Below are positions 23,925 through 33,390 of a DNA stretch of 34,617 nucleotides, one piece after another. Position 1 is the stretch's first letter; each line of letters opens with the position of its first letter. The notes below the pieces were generated by a model that did not search any database, was not told where the DNA came from, and saw nothing but the letters and a program-made list of their open reading frames with translations. The DNA is from Bacteroidaceae bacterium (lineage in GTDB: Bacteria; Bacteroidota; Bacteroidia; Bacteroidales; Bacteroidaceae): contig JAFWYQ010000070.1 in NCBI GenBank assembly GCA_017517605.1, forward strand, positions 1 through 34,617, given 5' to 3'. A program made the translations under genes and the position numbers.

Positions 23925-26900
23925 ATGAGAAAACAAATCTTTTTATGGGTCTTGTCCCTCCTCATGCCTCTCGGAGCTTTGGCGCAAACTACGGCTTCGG
24001 GTACGGTCATTTCTGGTGAGGACAATTTCCCGATTATTGGTGCTGCCGTTCAATGTAAGGAAGTCCCTACGGTGGGTACCGCTACAGATATGGATGGAAA
24101 CTTTGCGTTGGAAGTTCCTGCCGGTGTTACAAAATTGGTAATATCTTATACCGGTATGAAAAGTCAAGAAGTCACTCCTGCTACAGGTTTGAACATTGTG
24201 CTCCAACCCGATGTAGAAGTGATAGAAGACGTGGTTGTAACCGGTTTCCAGAAGATTGACCGTAAGATGTTTACTGGTGCCGCTCAGAAGGTGACTGCCG
24301 AGGAAGCCAAGATTGATGGTGTGGCCGACATCAGCCATGCGTTGCAAGGACGTGTTGCGGGTGTGACCGTACAATCAGTGTCGGGTACATTCGGTGTGGC
24401 TCCTAAGATGCGTGTGCGTGCATCTGCATCACTTTATGGTAACACCCAATCCTTGTATGTGGTCGATGGTGTGATTCTGGAAGATGTACAGGAGATGTCT
24501 GCCGATGACTTGTCTTCGGGTGATGCATCAACCATGTTGAGCTCACGTATCGCAGGTATAAGTGCCGAAGATATTGAAGACTTCCAGGTGTTGATGGATG
24601 CCAATGCAGTAGGTCTTTATGGTGCCCGTGCTCGTAATGGTGTGATTGTTATCACCACCAAGCGTGGTAAGAAGGGACAGTCATCCATGTCATATTCAGG
24701 AGAATTTACCTATCGCTTGCGCCCCTCCTATTCACAATACGACATTATGAACTCTCAGGACCAGATGTCGGTATATCAGGAAATGAAGCAAAAGGGATTC
24801 CTTTACCATGCAGACATGTCTTCCGGTCGTGTGCAGAATGGTGGTAGCTACTTCCTGATGAATGATATGATTTATAAGGGATTGTTGGCCAACACTCCTC
24901 AGGCTATAGCCGGATACGAACGCTATTTGGAACAAGTGAATACGGATTGGTTCGAGGAGTTGTTTGAACAGAATGTACAGCAGTATCACAGTTTGAGTAT
25001 TACAGGTGGTTCGGACAAGGGTGGTTATCGTGCCTCATTGAGCTACCGTGGTGACCCGGGATGGACTAAGGGTAACTCATTGGATTTATATACAGCTTCG
25101 TTCAACTCCACTTATGAGTTGAGCAAGAATTTGAAGTTCACCATGCTTTCAAATGCTTCGTATCGTAATCAGATGGGACCTGGTACAGAAGACCGTAATT
25201 TGAATGTGGTAACGGGTGAATACGAGCGCGACTTCGACATCAATCCCTATAGCTATGCCGTTTCTACCAGCCGCACAATGTCTCCTTACGACGAAAATGG
25301 CAATTACCAGTATTATCGTCAGTACTATGCTCCTTTCAACATCTTGAGCGAGTTGGAGAACAACATCATGGAGATGGAGCAGTTCGATATAAAGTTGCAG
25401 GGCGAATTGGAGTGGAAGCCTATCCCTGAATTGACGTTGACCGGTTTGCTGGCATACAGTGCGAATGTATTCGAGACAGAACATAAGATTTACGATAACA
25501 GCAACTATGCCAATGCTTACCGTGCTGCCGATGATGCCACTATGGCCGGAAGCAACAAGTTCTTGTATAAAGACCCCGAAAATCCCGATGCATTGCCCGA
25601 GGTGGTGATGAAGGACGGAGGTTTCTATAACACCAAGCGCAACACCATGAACAGCATCTATATGCGTGCTACGGCTAATTACGACAAGATTATCGGTGAG
25701 AATTTCCGTATCAACCCCATGGTGGGTATCGACGTGAAGCGTACCGACCGTACTGCTAACATGTTCAACGGTTATGCTTTCTCATGGAGTGGTGGTAATT
25801 CACCCATGTTGGATTGGCGCATGATGCAGGATTTGCTTGTCAAGGGTGCAGAATATTACGATTATGCTGAAGGTTACGATCGTCAGGTAGGTATGTTTAC
25901 CACTGTAGGTATGTCTTTCATGGATAGATATACGTTGAGTTTGATTGGACGTTATGATGGATCTAACCGTATGGGTCGCACAGACAATTCTCGTTGGTTG
26001 CCTACTTGGAGTGTCAGTGCCAAGTGGAATATCTTGGATGAAGCATGGATGAAGAATTGCGATGCATTTTCATCTTTGGCTCTTCGTGGTTCGTATGGTT
26101 TGACCGCCGATTTGGGCCCTATCAACAACTCATACGTAATCTATTATTACAACAACACGTGGCGTCCTTTGACCAATCCGAACAAGTCTGACGAGGAACC
26201 TTCTCTCTACATCAATCAGTTGGCCAACGACGACTTGACATGGGAAAAGCAGTACGAGTTGAATATTGGTTTTGATATGGGCTTCTTGAACGAGCGCATC
26301 AGCACCAGCACCAACTTCTACACCCGTAAGACCTTCGACATGATTGCCCAGACACAGAACTCCGGTGTCGGCGGTCAGGCATGGAAGTGGGGTAATGTAG
26401 GTAAGGGTAAAGCATGGGGTGTTGAAACCACCATTACAACCCAGAACATTGTAAAACGTGACTTTAATTGGAGTACCCATTTCACCTTCTCTTATTCAAA
26501 GGATGAAGTAACAGAGTTGGACGCTATCTACAACGCGGTCGGTATGTGTATGCCTGAGGGTGTACCCTTGGAAGGAAATGCTTTCCACGGACTGTATTCA
26601 TACCGCTTTGCCGGCTTGTCGGAAGAGGGATTCCCCATGGTCTATAATGAGAACGGAATCGCCACCAGCACCGACATCAACTTCCAGGATCGTAACGGTC
26701 AGGCATATTTGAAGTACGAGGGCAGTATCGACCCCTCTGTAACGGGAGGTTTGCGTAACTCATTCCGTTGGAAGAATTGGAGTGCAGATGTGTTCTTCTC
26801 ATATCAATTTGGAAACAAGATTCGTCTGAACTCTGAGTTCGCTTCATCATATAGCGATATGAAGGCCATGAGCAAAAGTTTCAACAACCGTTGGATGGTT

Positions 26901-27248
26901 CCCGGTGATGAGCGCAAGACCAATGTGCCTGTAATCGCTTCATCGCGTCAGGTGTCTACCATTGCCGGTTTGGAATATGGATACACTGCCTATAACTATT
27001 CAGATGTACGCGTGGCTGACGGCGGATTTATCCGTTTGAAGGAAGTGGCATTGTCTTACAACTTCACTCAGCCTTGGGTGAAGGAGATTGGCTTGAACAA
27101 CTTGACTTGCCGTATGACAGCATCTAACCTCTGGTTGGTTTACAGCGATTCAAAGTTGAACGGTCAGGATCCCGAGTTCGTTCAGTCAGGTGGTGTGGCT
27201 ATGCCTACCCCCAAGCAGATTACTTTCAAGATTAGTACAAATTTCTAA
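23925..27248 (+). CDS. SusC/RagA family TonB-dependent outer-membrane transporter
   Basis: A 1107-residue outer-membrane importer. The signal peptide ends near LGALAQ. A carboxypeptidase-D-like regulatory domain (about 23-105, SGTVISGEDNFPIIGAAV...) is followed by the TonB-box/plug entry EDVVVTGFQKIDRKMFTGA, the plug with LQGRVAGVTV and LYGARARNGVIVITTKRGK, and then a 22-strand barrel ending in KQITFKISTNF. No N-terminal STN domain is present, so it is not of the anti-sigma-sensing type. It starts 45 bases after the previous gene with no promoter box between, and forms the standard pair with the SusD gene 21 bases downstream. Neighbouring peptidase genes point to peptides or protein fragments as cargo, like RagAB of P. 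gingivalis, but that is inference. Confidence 0.97.
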   Translation: MRKQIFLWVLSLLMPLGALAQTTASGTVISGEDNFPIIGAAVQCKEVPTVGTATDMDGNFALEVPAGVTKLVISYTGMKSQEVTPATGLNIVLQPDVEVIEDVVVTGFQKIDRKMFTGAAQKVTAEEAKIDGVADISHALQGRVAGVTVQSVSGTFGVAPKMRVRASASLYGNTQSLYVVDGVILEDVQEMSADDLSSGDASTMLSSRIAGISAEDIEDFQVLMDANAVGLYGARARNGVIVITTKRGKKGQSSMSYSGEFTYRLRPSYSQYDIMNSQDQMSVYQEMKQKGFLYHADMSSGRVQNGGSYFLMNDMIYKGLLANTPQAIAGYERYLEQVNTDWFEELFEQNVQQYHSLSITGGSDKGGYRASLSYRGDPGWTKGNSLDLYTASFNSTYELSKNLKFTMLSNASYRNQMGPGTEDRNLNVVTGEYERDFDINPYSYAVSTSRTMSPYDENGNYQYYRQYYAPFNILSELENNIMEMEQFDIKLQGELEWKPIPELTLTGLLAYSANVFETEHKIYDNSNYANAYRAADDATMAGSNKFLYKDPENPDALPEVVMKDGGFYNTKRNTMNSIYMRATANYDKIIGENFRINPMVGIDVKRTDRTANMFNGYAFSWSGGNSPMLDWRMMQDLLVKGAEYYDYAEGYDRQVGMFTTVGMSFMDRYTLSLIGRYDGSNRMGRTDNSRWLPTWSVSAKWNILDEAWMKNCDAFSSLALRGSYGLTADLGPINNSYVIYYYNNTWRPLTNPNKSDEEPSLYINQLANDDLTWEKQYELNIGFDMGFLNERISTSTNFYTRKTFDMIAQTQNSGVGGQAWKWGNVGKGKAWGVETTITTQNIVKRDFNWSTHFTFSYSKDEVTELDAIYNAVGMCMPEGVPLEGNAFHGLYSYRFAGLSEEGFPMVYNENGIATSTDINFQDRNGQAYLKYEGSIDPSVTGGLRNSFRWKNWSADVFFSYQFGNKIRLNSEFASSYSDMKAMSKSFNNRWMVPGDERKTNVPVIASSRQVSTIAGLEYGYTAYNYSDVRVADGGFIRLKEVALSYNFTQPWVKEIGLNNLTCRMTASNLWLVYSDSKLNGQDPEFVQSGGVAMPTPKQITFKISTNF

Positions 27249-27269
27249 TATAATTCACAGTAGAATACA

Positions 27270-28916
27270 ATGAATAAAAGATTGAAATATTGGTTGTGTC
27301 TTGCCGTATTGTCTTTGTCTTTTGTCTCTTGCGACGATTTCTTGGATAAAGACCCGGATAACCGTGTATATTTGGACACGCCTGAGTTTATAGAGAATTT
27401 GCTCGCTACTGCTTATCCCGAAGCTGACTTCGCATTTGCCGAGGCTATGTCTGACTGTTCGGGTGACCGTGGATTGAGTGCCATTTTGGATGATCCCGAA
27501 TTGCAGCAATCCTATTTGTGGAGAGATGTGGTTGAGACATGGCAAGGTACTCCGGCCTATTATTGGAACGAAGCATACAAAGCCATTGCGGCTGCCAACC
27601 ATGCGTTGGAGGCCATTGAGGAGTTCGAGGCCAATGGTCGTGGTGACGAAGTGCGCAATGCTCGTGGTGAGGCACTGCTTTGCCGTGCATACGCTCACTT
27701 TATGTTGGCCAACATCTTCTGTATGACATACAATCCTGCAACGGCAGAAACGGAATTGGGTGTTCCCTACATTACAGAACCCGAAACAACATTGAATCCG
27801 ACATACGAGCGTGAAACCTTGGAAGAGACCTATCGCTTGATTGAGAAGGATTTGACAGAGGGATTGGAACTGTTGCCTGCTACGTATGAAAATGCACCGG
27901 CTTATCACTTTACCCGCAAGGCAGCATACGCATTTGCTTCACGTTTCTATTTGTGGAAGGGTGGCGAAGCCAATTTCCGCGAATCATTGAAGTATGCCAA
28001 TCTCGTGCTGGGAGATGTGAAGACCGATAATCCTGCCAGCATGTTGCGTCAGCTGAATGATCCTTCCAGTGATTACTTGGGCGACTATTACGATGCACAG
28101 ATGCTTTATACCTCGTCTGCCGAGCCTGCCAACCTCCTTTTGGTTGCAGCTGCCTCCAACATGTACTATCAGCCTTATTGGCGATATGGTATGACCGTAG
28201 CTATCCGTACCTCAATTTATAAGGGTGGTATTTTCGGTTATGGTTGGGCTTATCAGACCAGCGGTGGATACGACTACCTGATTCACCGTCCCATTTGGTC
28301 ATACTATTTCCAACAGGATGGATTGAATGCCAACTATGGTGTGCTGATTTCTTCCATTCCTTTGTTGACTATGGAAGAGGTGCTGTTGAATCGTGCCGAG
28401 GCCAATGTCATGTTGGGTAATTATGACGATGCTTTGATTGACATCAACACATTCCTCTCAACCCGTTTGAGTAGAAATTCATGGGATGGTAAGGCTATCA
28501 CGTCTGCTGAGGTGCAGTCCTATTTCGGTATTGATACCAAGGCCTTGCCTGCTTGGCGCGAGTATATTGAGTATTTCCCCTATTTCTGCGATTTCACAGA
28601 CGAGGCCAATTTGGAGAAGTTCGCTTATACGAATACCATCCTTGCCTTGCGTAAGGCCGAATTCTTGGGCACAGGACTCCGTTGGTTCGATGTCCGTCGT
28701 TACGATATTCCTATTGTTCACACTTCAGTGACTCATCCTACCGATACGTTGGTAGCTGGCGACCGTCGTCGTGCTTGCCAGATTCCTGATCAGGCAAAAG
28801 GAAACGGTATCAAGCCCAATCCGACAAACGACAACATTCCTGAGAGTGCAAAGCAGGCTGCCATTCAGATGCATCCTATGGGATGGGGCGGCGTAATTTC
28901 TCCTAACAATAAGTAA
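27270..28916 (+). CDS. SusD/RagB family surface nutrient-binding lipoprotein
   Basis: A 548-residue lipoprotein that forms the lid of the SusC channel and captures the substrate. The signal peptide MNKRLKYWLCLAVLSLSFVSC puts the lipidated Cys at 21, followed by DDFLDKDP, the hallmark start of mature SusD proteins and an acidic surface-export signal. TPR-like helices are visible: NEAYKAIAAANHALEAIEE, ARGEALLCRAYAHFMLANIF, EETYRLIEKDLTEGLELLP and KAAYAFASRFYLWKG. Near the C-terminus the typical LNRAEANVMLGNYDDALIDI, LALRKAEFLGTGLRWFDVRR and IPDQAKGNGIKPNP occur. Length is normal. Paired with the preceding SusC gene. Confidence 0.96.
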   Translation: MNKRLKYWLCLAVLSLSFVSCDDFLDKDPDNRVYLDTPEFIENLLATAYPEADFAFAEAMSDCSGDRGLSAILDDPELQQSYLWRDVVETWQGTPAYYWNEAYKAIAAANHALEAIEEFEANGRGDEVRNARGEALLCRAYAHFMLANIFCMTYNPATAETELGVPYITEPETTLNPTYERETLEETYRLIEKDLTEGLELLPATYENAPAYHFTRKAAYAFASRFYLWKGGEANFRESLKYANLVLGDVKTDNPASMLRQLNDPSSDYLGDYYDAQMLYTSSAEPANLLLVAAASNMYYQPYWRYGMTVAIRTSIYKGGIFGYGWAYQTSGGYDYLIHRPIWSYYFQQDGLNANYGVLISSIPLLTMEEVLLNRAEANVMLGNYDDALIDINTFLSTRLSRNSWDGKAITSAEVQSYFGIDTKALPAWREYIEYFPYFCDFTDEANLEKFAYTNTILALRKAEFLGTGLRWFDVRRYDIPIVHTSVTHPTDTLVAGDRRRACQIPDQAKGNGIKPNPTNDNIPESAKQAAIQMHPMGWGGVISPNNK

Positions 28917-28925
28917 TGTAGAAGT

Positions 28926-29885
28926 ATGCAGACAAAACAGATAAAAAGAATATTTTGGTTGATGCCCTGCCTGGTGTTAGGGTTGTCATCGTTCCTCTTT
29001 ACCTCTTGTGACGAGGATGAGATCAGCGGCTCTATTATCGAAATGCCCGAAGCCGCCATGTGGGATACCACAGAAATAGGTAAGTATATTTACGAAAACT
29101 TTACCAAGCCTTACAACATCCGTATCGTATATCGTTGGGAAGACGGCCGTCAGGATATGGGTAAGAACTTGACTCCCGTGAAAGAAGAGAAAATGCTTCC
29201 GTTCCTTTCCATGTTGAAGCGCGTATGGATGGATCCCTATATCGAATATCTGGATTCGGCAGATTTTGCAAAATTCACCATCAAGGAGATGTTGGTTATT
29301 GGTTCCAAGGCACTCAATGAGTCGGGTACCGAGACCAAGGGTTTTGCCGAAGGTGGCCGTCAGATTTATCTGTACGATGTAAATAATCTGTCACCGAAGA
29401 ACGTGGAGGAGTTTGTGATGTATTTCCATACCATGCACCACGAGTTTGCCCACATTCTGCAACAGAACAACAAGGATTACGACGGCGAATACCGTGTGCT
29501 TTCCAAGGGCCTTTACACTTCTGCCTGGACTAACACATCGAATCCTGCCGCTCGTGAAGAGGGATTCATCACAGCCTATTCAAAGGCCAAGGAAGACGAG
29601 GACTTTGTGGAAATCCTTTCAGTGAAGTTGGTGAACTCTCCCGCTGCTTGGAACTATCTGATTGACCAGATTAACAGTGAGTCGGCCCGCAAGATTATCC
29701 GTGAGAAGGAACGTATCGTGGATGAATGGATGCGCGATGTGTGGGGTATCAATGTGGACAAGTTCCAGGATGCCGTTTACAAGGCCATCAAGGCCGAGTT
29801 GGGATGGCCCGAGGAGAGAGACTACATCCACGATGGAAACTATATTATAGGTGAAATTATTAACGGTGAGGTTGAATTGTATTGA
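28926..29885 (+). CDS. Putative zinc-binding metallopeptidase, surface lipoprotein
   Basis: 319 residues. A lipoprotein signal ending LFTSC (Cys28) is followed by DEDE, an acidic surface-export signal. The motif HEFAH at 172-176 (FHTMHHEFAHILQQNNKDY) is a zincin active site with two zinc ligands and a general-base Glu; Glu229 in DEDFVE is a plausible third ligand. In Bacteroidetes such lipoproteins are often found next to SusCD pairs and DUF4302 proteins. The likely job is trimming of proteins or peptides at the cell surface before import by the SusCD pair (inference). It begins 9 bases after susD and ends one base before the next start, so translation is probably coupled. Confidence 0.9.
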   Translation: MQTKQIKRIFWLMPCLVLGLSSFLFTSCDEDEISGSIIEMPEAAMWDTTEIGKYIYENFTKPYNIRIVYRWEDGRQDMGKNLTPVKEEKMLPFLSMLKRVWMDPYIEYLDSADFAKFTIKEMLVIGSKALNESGTETKGFAEGGRQIYLYDVNNLSPKNVEEFVMYFHTMHHEFAHILQQNNKDYDGEYRVLSKGLYTSAWTNTSNPAAREEGFITAYSKAKEDEDFVEILSVKLVNSPAAWNYLIDQINSESARKIIREKERIVDEWMRDVWGINVDKFQDAVYKAIKAELGWPEERDYIHDGNYIIGEIINGEVELY

Positions 29886-29886
29886 T

Positions 29887-31311
29887 ATGAAAAAGTTTAA
29901 GTATATATTGCCCCTTTTGGCAACCGTGTTTCTCACCACAGCTTGTGATGAGGAAGATTACCGCAATCCCAGCGAAATTGTGGACCAGTACATCAGCGAG
30001 CATAAGGAGTTGCTGACCTCATCGGAGTACGGATGGCGTTTCGACTATTCACCCGATGCCTCTCAGTATGGTGTATATACCTTCTTGATGAAGTTCAATG
30101 AGAATGGTCGTGTAACCATGCAGACCGACAAGGATTTCTTCTATCTCGAAGCTACAGAGGAGGAGATGGCCAAAGAGTATGCTCCCCAGGAGTCTGACTA
30201 TACCCTTCAGCATTCCGAAGCTCCGGTGTTGACCTTTGCTACCTATAACCTGATTACCAAGTTGGCCGACCCGCAGTTGAATGTGCCTGGATACGGATGG
30301 AATGGCGAAAATGATTTCATCATCATGGGTCACAGTGCCGAGGGTGATACCATCTATCTCAAGTCGTTGAAGGCGCAGAAGAGATGTTTCATGGTGAAGA
30401 ACACCGTTGATTGGGACACCTATTTCACAGGGTTGAACAAGGTTATCGAAAACTTTGCTGCCGACAATTCCTATTTCCGCGACATCGAAATGGAAGACGG
30501 TCAGCTTGCCGTTATGACCGATTTCAATATGAGCAATCGTAAGGGAGTTGTTTATCAGTATGTGGATGGCCAACTTGTATCAAACGAATGCCGTTTCCGC
30601 TTTACTCCCGAAGAGATTTGTGTAGAGTCTCCATTGAAGATTGGCGACACCCGCATTACCCATTTCAAGAGCAATGCAGGGACAAACGAGTTCCTGGTGA
30701 ACGGAGAGACGGGTTCTACCATTAAGAATGCCGTGAACGGACGTCCCAAAATCACGTTCAACGTGCGCGATAAGGTCTTCAAGGGTGTATTCACCGAGAC
30801 CGTGGACGGTGTCGAAGTCGAGCGTGACGACATGTACCAGCTCGATACCAATCCCGAAGATTGCAACGACGAGTGGATGGCATTGGCCATGAATATCAAG
30901 GATTATCTCTACATGTTGCTCTTGCCTGGTAATGATCAGGACTATTACATCGGTCTTTACGCCCAGTTGACGGATGCTTCCGGTCGTACCTTTCCCGTGT
31001 TGGCCCAGTGCCAGATTAACTGGGCATGGATGGCAGCAGAGGACGAAGTCTCTTTCCGTGGAATAAACAAAAAGACTTTGATCTTTGGCGGTCTCGATAC
31101 CGAGGATGGCGAATGGGCACTTGATACACCCTTGGCTACAGAGTTCAAGGAAGATGTGGAAGAGGTGTTCCTGAACTACCTCGATGCAGTGTTCGGAACA
31201 GGTAGCCGCGACAAAAGGGACTGTATTGTAGTACCTTCACCCGATGGCACCTATTTCAGCTTCGTAAACAAGGCGACAGGTAACTTCTTGGGTATAATGA
31301 AAGCATATTAA
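29887..31311 (+). CDS. DUF4302 domain surface lipoprotein
   Basis: 474 residues from the ATG at 29887. The open frame extends 12 codons further upstream into the peptidase gene, but only this start gives a proper lipoprotein signal, MKKFKYILPLLATVFLTTAC, with Cys20 followed by DEED. Residues 25-200 match the DUF4302 family of Bacteroidetes surface lipoproteins (NPSEIVDQYISEHKELLTSS, YGWRFDYSP, GENDFIIMGHSAEGDTIYLK). The C-terminal part is beta-rich with no identified domain. The start codon is one base from the upstream stop. It is probably an auxiliary substrate-binding lipoprotein of the adjacent SusCD complex. Confidence 0.88.
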   Translation: MKKFKYILPLLATVFLTTACDEEDYRNPSEIVDQYISEHKELLTSSEYGWRFDYSPDASQYGVYTFLMKFNENGRVTMQTDKDFFYLEATEEEMAKEYAPQESDYTLQHSEAPVLTFATYNLITKLADPQLNVPGYGWNGENDFIIMGHSAEGDTIYLKSLKAQKRCFMVKNTVDWDTYFTGLNKVIENFAADNSYFRDIEMEDGQLAVMTDFNMSNRKGVVYQYVDGQLVSNECRFRFTPEEICVESPLKIGDTRITHFKSNAGTNEFLVNGETGSTIKNAVNGRPKITFNVRDKVFKGVFTETVDGVEVERDDMYQLDTNPEDCNDEWMALAMNIKDYLYMLLLPGNDQDYYIGLYAQLTDASGRTFPVLAQCQINWAWMAAEDEVSFRGINKKTLIFGGLDTEDGEWALDTPLATEFKEDVEEVFLNYLDAVFGTGSRDKRDCIVVPSPDGTYFSFVNKATGNFLGIMKAY

Positions 31312-31344
31312 TCACTATTAACAGAAAAAGAACGAGTATTGTTT

Positions 31345-33075
31345 ATGTTGAATAAAACATTGAAAGTGGCAGCAGGCCTATGCTTGATGGCTACAACAGC
31401 GTGGGCACAGTTGCCACAAACTATAAATTTTGAATCAGTAAAGGTTTCTAAGAATCTTGTTTCAGAAGGGGTTTCAGCTGAAGCATTAAAAAAGAACTTT
31501 GAGTGGGTGAAAGAGCGTAGTTTGGCTGCGCCTAAGATAGGTAAGGTTAATAGAAACATTGTATTGAGTCCTTCGTTGAAAATGACAGGTATCAAGCAGG
31601 CTACTCCAAAGGTGATGACACGTGCAGGAGAGTTTGGTGCCTACTATACATTGCCTACCGGTGTATATAATTTGAAACCAGGTGTCTATTATGGTCAACA
31701 GGATTATTGTACTTATGGAATCCTTGCACCTGCAATGGAAGAAGTTATTTATAAGAATGCATCTACTGGTGCTGTTTACTTCGACTGGTTTGTTAATGAA
31801 ACTTTGGTAATGAATGAAGATACACTCAGTACTGTATATGTTCCTATTGGTGGAACTTCTTGGTGGACTCCGATGCCAGAGTTGACAGCTTATGCCGCTA
31901 ATGGACAGGATTCTATCTATCAGTATGGATGGGGGTTAGATCCTTATGCGGAAGAAGCTGTAGAGCGTCAGGGACAAGCCGTTACTGCAGGTAGTGGATT
32001 TATTCAAAATATGGATGCATATACCATTACATGGATGAATGCAGTTCCAATGGTAGGGTCTGAAGGAACATGGGCAGATATGATGTTTGGTTCAAGTAAT
32101 GCGATGAAGCCAAGTTATATTGAATTGTTTGACAAACCTATTGGAACTCTTGCTTTCGATTATGCTTTGGTGACAGTTGCAACTCCCGATAACGCAGAAA
32201 TTTCAGATAAAGAATTTTCAGTATCTGTATTGGTTGTAGAAAATGGAGCTTGGAAAGAGATTGCAACAGCTAAGGGTAAACCTCAATATCAGGGTTCTAT
32301 CGAAACTCCGTACTATAACACACCTTTTGCTTCTTGGAGTTTGGCTATACCATTTGATGAAATGGTTATGATGAATCAAGAGTTTGCCTTGTTGCTTGAG
32401 GGTCCGCAGGATGGAGAAACACCTTGGGCTTTCCTTTGCGATTGGACACGTGATATTAATGGACGTGCTACGGCAGGCTTTATTCCTTCAGAAGGAGAAT
32501 ATGCCGGCCAAATTATGTTTTATGGAATCCAACCTGATGGCTATTCTGAACCTGTTGCTTTCCCTACTTCTATGGATGTCGCTTTGGGGGCTTATACTCC
32601 ATTCAATATTTTCTTTGATCCTGAGAGTGGATATTCTATCAACATGCTGAACAATGACACCGTATCAGTTGGTGGGGGAGATGTTATCGCTGATATGCAA
32701 TTGTTGAATTGGGAAACATGGAATTTTGGCCCTTCAGATTGTTCTTTAAAGATCACATCCAATGTTGATTGGTTGAATGCAAAGGTAACAAAAACTCCTT
32801 CTGATGAGAATATTTCATACATGATTCAAGTCAATGTCAAGGCATGTCCTGAAGGTAATCGTTTTGGTACTTTGACTTTCACTGATGGAAGAGGATATAA
32901 TGGTACTTTGACCTTCTATCAGGAATATGATGCAGAAGGTGTTGAAGAAATTGTAGACGATTATCAAAAGGATTTGGATTTGAGTAAACCTGTATATGAT
33001 TTGACAGGTCGACGTGTTTATAATCCTCAGAATGGTATTTATTTGCAAGGAGGAAAGAAATTTGTAGTGAAGTAA
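31345..33075 (+). CDS. Secreted protein with BACON-like domain and T9SS-like C-terminal tail
   Basis: 576 residues. The ATG at 31345 (MLNKTLKVAAGLCLMATTAW) is chosen; the frame also has a TTG two codons earlier. After the signal peptide the body (about 25-450) has no recognised family; it includes WWTPMPELTAY and repeated aromatic-rich strands. Residues about 465-535 form a BACON-like beta-sandwich (SNVDWLNAKVTKTPSDEN, RFGTLTFTDG, ending TFYQEY), a module thought to bind glycans or mucin. The tail ends YDLTGRRVYNPQNGIYLQGG then KKFVVK, like a T9SS/Bacteroidales sorting tail. It is last in the operon, just before a terminator. Its codons are markedly AT-rich: two 60-base samples hand-counted at 33-35% GC against about 53% in one sample from the preceding gene, suggesting separate acquisition. 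Confidence 0.82.
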   Translation: MLNKTLKVAAGLCLMATTAWAQLPQTINFESVKVSKNLVSEGVSAEALKKNFEWVKERSLAAPKIGKVNRNIVLSPSLKMTGIKQATPKVMTRAGEFGAYYTLPTGVYNLKPGVYYGQQDYCTYGILAPAMEEVIYKNASTGAVYFDWFVNETLVMNEDTLSTVYVPIGGTSWWTPMPELTAYAANGQDSIYQYGWGLDPYAEEAVERQGQAVTAGSGFIQNMDAYTITWMNAVPMVGSEGTWADMMFGSSNAMKPSYIELFDKPIGTLAFDYALVTVATPDNAEISDKEFSVSVLVVENGAWKEIATAKGKPQYQGSIETPYYNTPFASWSLAIPFDEMVMMNQEFALLLEGPQDGETPWAFLCDWTRDINGRATAGFIPSEGEYAGQIMFYGIQPDGYSEPVAFPTSMDVALGAYTPFNIFFDPESGYSINMLNNDTVSVGGGDVIADMQLLNWETWNFGPSDCSLKITSNVDWLNAKVTKTPSDENISYMIQVNVKACPEGNRFGTLTFTDGRGYNGTLTFYQEYDAEGVEEIVDDYQKDLDLSKPVYDLTGRRVYNPQNGIYLQGGKKFVVK

Positions 33076-33108
33076 TCAATATTACTCATAAAAGGTTAAG
33101 TAAAAAGA

Positions 33109-33137
33109 GAGGGTGCGGCCGCAAGGTGCGCACCCTC
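33109..33137 (+). terminator. Operon terminator
   Basis: GAGGGTGCG (33109-33117) pairs with CGCACCCTC (33129-33137) around an 11-base loop, 34 bases after the last operon stop, followed by ATTGCTTT. The remaining gap to the next promoter (33138-33351) shows no gene or repeat that I can support. Confidence 0.8.
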
Positions 33138-33351
33138 ATTGCTTTATGTAGAATTATAGGTGTTTGGCGGAGACCAATAATAAGAAGATGATTTTTGAAG
33201 GTGATGGAATAAGAATATCCAATCCCATCCTCCCTTCCTCCGATACAGTCCCTTGTTCTCCCGTGCTTCCTCCAAATTGTTCATTTGTATGAATATTAAA
33301 CAATTCCGTAGAGTGAAGAAGGGCGAAATAAAGCAAAAAAATGTCCCATTG

Positions 33352-33382
33352 TTTGTAATCAATGAAATTATCTCTATCTTTG
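33352..33382 (+). promoter_or_regulatory. Consensus promoter in front of the truncated AAA-ATPase gene
   Basis: TTTG (33352-33355), exactly 19 bases, then TATCTTTG (33375-33382): the best Bacteroidetes promoter match in the window. The predicted start (about 33389) falls at the point where the downstream coding frame opens, so the promoter is directly joined to a gene lacking its N-terminus. Confidence 0.65.
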
Positions 33383-33390
33383 CGGCATAA

